Source of the DNA: Acidobacteriota bacterium
GTDB lineage: Bacteria > Acidobacteriota > Vicinamibacteria > Marinacidobacterales > Marinacidobacteraceae
Direction: 5' to 3'
NCBI GenBank assembly: GCA_022826195.1
Contig: JAJDVI010000001.1
Location: 62,001 to 126,000 of the forward strand
Length of the DNA stretch: 64,000 nucleotides
The translations under genes were made by a program, and so were the position numbers. Below, piece by piece: positions 60,264-64,000 of this stretch; position 1 is the first letter of the stretch, and each line of letters opens with the position of its first letter. The notes under the pieces are model-generated. The model did no database searches. It was not told where the DNA came from and was given only the letters and a program-made list of their open reading frames with translations.

Positions 60264-61781
60264 CTACACCCAGCCGAAACTGCGCTCCACCGCCTTGCTC
60301 CAGGCGGCGAGCCGCTCGTCCCGCTCGGCGTCGGACATCGCCGGCTCGAAGCGGGCGTCATCTTCGAGAGCCCCCGCCAGCTCGGTCTCGGATTCCCAGA
60401 AACCGACGGCGAGACCGGCCGCAACCGCCGCTCCGAGCGCCGTGGTCTCGACGCACCGCGGACGCACTACCGGGATTCCCAGGATGTCGGCCTGGAAGGC
60501 GAGCAGGAGCGCGCTCACCGTCATCCCGCCGTCCACCCGCAGCTCCTCGGGGGCATGCCCGGCGTCGGCGCGCATCGCTTCGATCACCTCCCGGACCTGG
60601 AACGCCGAGGCCTCGATCGCGGCGCGCGCCAGGTGGCGCCGGTCGGTGTGCCGCGTCAGTCCGCAGATCACCCCGCGGGCGTCCGAGCGCCACCAGGGCG
60701 CGAAGAGCCCGGAAAACGCGGGAACGATGACCGCACCGCCGGCGTCCTCCACCTGGAGCGCCAGCCGCTCAACCTCGCCCGCAGACCCGGCGAACCCGAG
60801 TTGGTCGCGGAGCCACTGGACGAGCGAACCGGCGACCGCCACCGAACCCTCGAGCGCGTATTCCACTCCCGCCGCATCGCTGTAGGCGACCGTGGTGAGG
60901 AGACCCGCCTTCGACGCCACGGCTTCGGTTCCGGTATGCATCAGCAGGAAGGCGCCCGTGCCGTAGGTGCACTTCGCCTCGCCCGGGCGGCGCCGCAACT
61001 GGCCCAGCAGCGCGGCCTGCTGATCGCCGATAACCCCGGCGATCGGTATCCGGCATCCGAACGGCCCGTCGGCGGCGGTTGCTCCCCAGGCCTCCGGGTG
61101 CGAAGCGGGAGCGATCTCGGGAAGCATCCGGCCCGGAACGCCGAGAGCTTCGAGCAACTCCTCGCTCCAGCGGAGCGTCCCGAGATCCATCATGAGGGTC
61201 CGGCTCCCGTTGGTCGCGTCCGTCCGATGCACGGCTCCTCCGGTCAGCTTCCACACCAGCCAGGATTCCACCGTGCCGAACACGGCGCGTCCCGCCCGGG
61301 CCCGGTCGCGGAGACCTACCTCGTGGTCGAGGAGCCAGCGCAGCTTCGGCCCCGAGAAGTAGGTCGCCGCGGGGAGCCCGGTCAGCGCCCGGAGACGCTC
61401 GGCGCCGACCGCCGCGTCAAGCTCGGCGGCGAGCCCGGCGGTCCGGGTGTCCTGCCACACGATCGCCGGCGCGAGCGGTTCGCCGGTCGCGGGGTCCCAC
61501 ACCACGGTGGTCTCACGCTGATTCGTGATCCCGACCGCGGCGACGTCCTTCCCGTCGAGCCCCCCGTTCCGAAGCGCGCCGGCGACCACATCGCCGGTCC
61601 GGTCCCAGATCTCCGCCGCGTCGTGCTCCACCCAACCGGGACGCGGGGTGAGTTGGCGGTGCTCCAACTGCGCCGATCCAACGATGGCGCCGTCCCGGGC
61701 GAACAGGAGGCAGCGGCTGCTGGTGGTGCCCTGGTCGATCGCGGCCACCACCCGCGGCCGCGGACCGCCGGCCCCGGTCAC
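60264..61781 (-). CDS. glpK: Glycerol kinase
   Basis: The 505-residue FGGY kinase has DQGTTSSR at 17-24 and PGWVEHDAAEIW. ITNQRETTVVWD, IVWQDTRTAG and the C-terminal DGGMTVSALLLAFQADILG follow. These motifs are specific for GlpK rather than other sugar kinases. It phosphorylates glycerol to glycerol-3-phosphate. No glpF or glpD is adjacent; instead the gene overlaps the D-aminoacylase by 4 bp. Confidence 0.93.
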   Translation of the reverse strand: MTGAGGPRPRVVAAIDQGTTSSRCLLFARDGAIVGSAQLEHRQLTPRPGWVEHDAAEIWDRTGDVVAGALRNGGLDGKDVAAVGITNQRETTVVWDPATGEPLAPAIVWQDTRTAGLAAELDAAVGAERLRALTGLPAATYFSGPKLRWLLDHEVGLRDRARAGRAVFGTVESWLVWKLTGGAVHRTDATNGSRTLMMDLGTLRWSEELLEALGVPGRMLPEIAPASHPEAWGATAADGPFGCRIPIAGVIGDQQAALLGQLRRRPGEAKCTYGTGAFLLMHTGTEAVASKAGLLTTVAYSDAAGVEYALEGSVAVAGSLVQWLRDQLGFAGSAGEVERLALQVEDAGGAVIVPAFSGLFAPWWRSDARGVICGLTRHTDRRHLARAAIEASAFQVREVIEAMRADAGHAPEELRVDGGMTVSALLLAFQADILGIPVVRPRCVETTALGAAVAAGLAVGFWESETELAGALEDDARFEPAMSDAERDERLAAWSKAVERSFGWV

Positions 61782-63358
61782 TGGCTGTTCAGGCGGAGCG
61801 CCTTGCCGGGCCTCGCCCCCGTCACCTCCCCGTCCCGGAGGACGAAGACCCCCGACACCAGCACGTGCTGCACTCCCGTCGAATAGTGGTGCGGATCGCC
61901 GAACTCACCGTGTTCCTCCACGGTCGCCGGATCCAGAACGGCGAGGTCGGCAATGGCGCCCTCCTCGAGGACGCCCCGTCCGTCGAGACTGAGCCTTTGC
62001 GCCGGGAACGACGCCATCTTCCGGATGGCTTCCTCGAAGGAAAGCAGGCCCGCCTCCCGGACGTAGAGGCTCAGCACCCGGGAGAAGGTGCCGTAGTTGC
62101 GCGGGTGCGGCACGCCTTCCCCCGGCGCCACCACCCCACCGTCTGAAGAGATCATGGTGCGGGGGTGGGCCATGATCCGGCGGACGTCGTCCTCGTGCAT
62201 CGCGTGGAAGACGCCGCCGAAGCCGCCCTTTTCCTGGAGCTCGAGCGCCAGGGTCGCGCCGTTTTCCGGGTTCGACTCCAGCCCCCGCTCCCGCAGGATG
62301 TCGCCCATGGTCTTCCCCTCGAGGGAGGGATCCCAAGCGCACCGGGAGATCTGCACGTTGTCGGGGCTCCCGCCTCCCCGGTCCACCTCGATGTTGGTCT
62401 TGATCTCCTGGCGGATGCGCTCGCGCGTCTCCGGATCCTGGAGGCGCTCCAGCAGCGCATCGTTGCCGCCGGCGAGACTCCAACCGGGAAAGAGGATCGT
62501 CAGCCCGGTGGACGAAGCCGTGTAGGGGTACTGGTCGATCGTGACGTCCACCCCGCGTGCGACCGCTTCGTCCACGAGGCGGAGGCTCTCGGTGCTCTGA
62601 CCCCACATGGGAGCACCCACGACCTTGTGGTGCGTGAGTTGCGTCGGAAGACCCCCTTCTTCGCCGATCCGGATGGTCTCGCGCACCGAGTCCATCAACG
62701 TGAGTCCCTCCTCCCTCATGTGGCTGACGTGGATGCCGCCATAGCGGGCCGCCACCTTCGCGAGCTCGATGACTTCCTCGGTCTCCGCGAACGTCCCCGG
62801 CGGATACTTGAGACCGGTGGAGAGCCCGTAGGCGCCTTCCTGCATCGCCTGGTCCACGAGCGCGCGCATCTCGTCGAGCTCCGCCTCGGTGGGCGCCCGG
62901 TCCTCGAGGCCCATGACTTCGCGGCGGACCGTGCCGTGGCCGACCATCAGCCCCATGTTGATCGCCGAACCTTCCGCCTCGAACTCCGCGAGCCACTCGC
63001 CGATCGGCAGCGGCGAGCCGCCGTCCGGGCCGCCCATGGCGGTCGTCACCCCCTGCCGGAGGTAGTTCTCGGCCAGCGGATGGCGCAGCACCCCGCGCAC
63101 GGCGTGGCTGTGGAGGTCCACGAACCCCGGCACCACGGCGAGACCCGACACGTCCACCCGCGTCTCGGCCCGGGCGCCGGACAGATCACCCACCGTCGCC
63201 ACCCGGCCGTCCCGGATGCCCACGTCGGCGACCTGAGGGGCGCCGCCGCGGCCGTCGTGAACCTCGCCGCCGGCCAGCACCACGTCGTAGGGCTCGCCGC
63301 AGCCGGCGGCGAGCGCCGCGGTCAAGAGGAGTGCGATGCGCAACAAGCGTTGGTCCAT
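61778..63358 (-). CDS. N-acyl-D-amino-acid deacylase, lipoprotein
   Basis: The 526-residue amidohydrolase-superfamily protein has a lipoprotein signal (ALAAGC, Cys20), the metal motif DLHSH (His83, His85), GAYGLSTGLKYPPG, GGIHVSHMREEG and TMISSDGGV. Blocks match D-aminoacylase/dihydroorotase-like enzymes that release D-amino acids from N-acyl forms. Periplasmic anchoring fits use of D-amino-acid debris. Downstream glpK is coupled by ATGA, which is functionally odd. Confidence 0.88.
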   Translation of the reverse strand: MDQRLLRIALLLTAALAAGCGEPYDVVLAGGEVHDGRGGAPQVADVGIRDGRVATVGDLSGARAETRVDVSGLAVVPGFVDLHSHAVRGVLRHPLAENYLRQGVTTAMGGPDGGSPLPIGEWLAEFEAEGSAINMGLMVGHGTVRREVMGLEDRAPTEAELDEMRALVDQAMQEGAYGLSTGLKYPPGTFAETEEVIELAKVAARYGGIHVSHMREEGLTLMDSVRETIRIGEEGGLPTQLTHHKVVGAPMWGQSTESLRLVDEAVARGVDVTIDQYPYTASSTGLTILFPGWSLAGGNDALLERLQDPETRERIRQEIKTNIEVDRGGGSPDNVQISRCAWDPSLEGKTMGDILRERGLESNPENGATLALELQEKGGFGGVFHAMHEDDVRRIMAHPRTMISSDGGVVAPGEGVPHPRNYGTFSRVLSLYVREAGLLSFEEAIRKMASFPAQRLSLDGRGVLEEGAIADLAVLDPATVEEHGEFGDPHHYSTGVQHVLVSGVFVLRDGEVTGARPGKALRLNSQ

Positions 63359-63474
63359 GAGTCTTCCTCCGCGGGCCGCTCCGGTCGGGAATCGGGTCCG
63401 CGGGAACGGGCGGCGCCCGAGTCTATCGGTATGCTGCCCGCGCCGTCCGCCGCGACGGACAAAGGAGAACCCCC

Positions 63475-64000
63475 ATGCGCTGGAACCGGAATCTGGTCAT
63501 TCCCGCTCTGCTCGCGGCCCTCGTGCTGCCGGTGATCGCGGCCGGACAGTCGGCGCCCACGGTCCTGCCGCTGCGAGAGCGGGCGGCGCTCGTGGACCGT
63601 TGGCTCGAGATCCGCTTCGAGACCGTCCTGCCCGAGATCATGCGGCGCGAGGGTGTGGATCTCTGGATCGTCGCGGCGCGGGAGTACAACGAGGACCCGG
63701 TCATCCGCACCATGCTCCCCTACACCTGGCTCGCGGCGCGGCGGCGGACGGTGCTGGTGTTCCACGACCGCGGCGCGGAGGAAGGCGTGGAGCGCTTCGC
63801 GGTGGCGCGCTACGACATCGGGGGCATTCCGGGCGCCTGGGACCCGGAGACCGAGCCCGACCAGTGGGCCCGGGTGGCCGAACTCGTCCGGGAGCGGAAT
63901 CCCCGGGTGATCGGCGTCAACCGTTCGACGGACTTCGGCCTCGCCGACGGCATCACCTCGACCGAGTACGAGGCGCTCCGGGAGGCGCTCGGTCCCGATT
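63475..64000 (+). CDS. M24 (Xaa-Pro aminopeptidase-like) peptidase, 5' part
   Basis: The gene runs off the window; 175 codons are seen. A signal peptide (MRWNRNLVIPALLAALVLPV) is followed by the creatinase/prolidase N-terminal domain (PEIMRREGVDLWIVAAREYN, RNPRVIGVNRSTDF). The catalytic pita-bread domain would lie beyond the end. AAGGAG lies 7 nt before the ATG, supporting the start. It is divergent from the D-aminoacylase, so both may share a 116-bp promoter region. Confidence 0.82.
   Translation, partial: MRWNRNLVIPALLAALVLPVIAAGQSAPTVLPLRERAALVDRWLEIRFETVLPEIMRREGVDLWIVAAREYNEDPVIRTMLPYTWLAARRRTVLVFHDRGAEEGVERFAVARYDIGGIPGAWDPETEPDQWARVAELVRERNPRVIGVNRSTDFGLADGITSTEYEALREALGPD

Overview
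The window is one GC-rich (roughly 70% by eye), densely packed bacterial chromosome segment with no RNA genes, no prophage and no CRISPR array. Two proteins carry the VWFA-related domain typical of Acidobacteriota (25660-26544 and 27732-28604). With the many secreted peptidases, DUF1028, PQQ-like and LVIVD beta-propellers and a MoxR-Bat operon, this makes an uncultured, probably aerobic, peptide-degrading acidobacterium the best guess. Gemmatimonadota or a similar phylum cannot be excluded. Long open frames lie antisense to most genes; I treat these as codon-bias shadows.

Layout. 0-2 kb: an autoregulated-looking ribbon-helix-helix gene and rmuC. 2-8 kb: a two-domain erythromycin-esterase-like lipoprotein, DUF1028, a PQQ-like propeller and an M23 peptidase. 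8-9.4 kb: IS3-family remnants. 9.4-20.6 kb: a double-VWA membrane protein, an LVIVD propeller, an RdhA/QueG-like iron-sulfur protein coupled to an M81 peptidase, a P1 aminopeptidase, an M48 protease and a radical SAM protein. 20.6-31 kb: three TPR-VWA gene pairs (two are a tandem duplication), an atypical M19 dipeptidase, a ketoacyl synthase, OsmC and a Tat-exported M20 amidase. 31-40 kb: an eight-gene moxR-DUF58-bat operon. 40-43.4 kb: higBA, a TPR protein with a strong terminator, and vapBC with a frameshifted toxin gene. 43.5-54.5 kb: a cytochrome c/metal-binding pair, YbaK, an SDR, polyphosphate kinase, an MDR/RibD-C/hydrolase operon, a cupin and a small Cys-rich membrane protein. 54.6-60.1 kb: a polyamine-type ABC transporter operon with an embedded MmgE/PrpD-like enzyme. 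60.3-64 kb: glycerol kinase coupled to a D-aminoacylase, and a truncated M24 peptidase.

How the genes work together. The peptidases (M23, M81, P1, M48, M19, M20, D-aminoacylase, M24) suggest extracellular or periplasmic turnover of peptides and cell wall, including D-amino-acid compounds. Seven genes encode VWA or VWA-like proteins, most of them membrane-anchored or exported and several paired with TPR or MoxR partners, which points to envelope complex assembly or stress functions. The points most worth a second look are the duplicated TPR-VWA module with a Tat-like motif lacking a hydrophobic core, the esterase with an inactivated second domain, the M19 protein lacking metal ligands, the G9 frameshift in vapC, the REP-like repeat family at 45.8 and 60.1 kb, and the PrpD-like gene inside an ABC operon.
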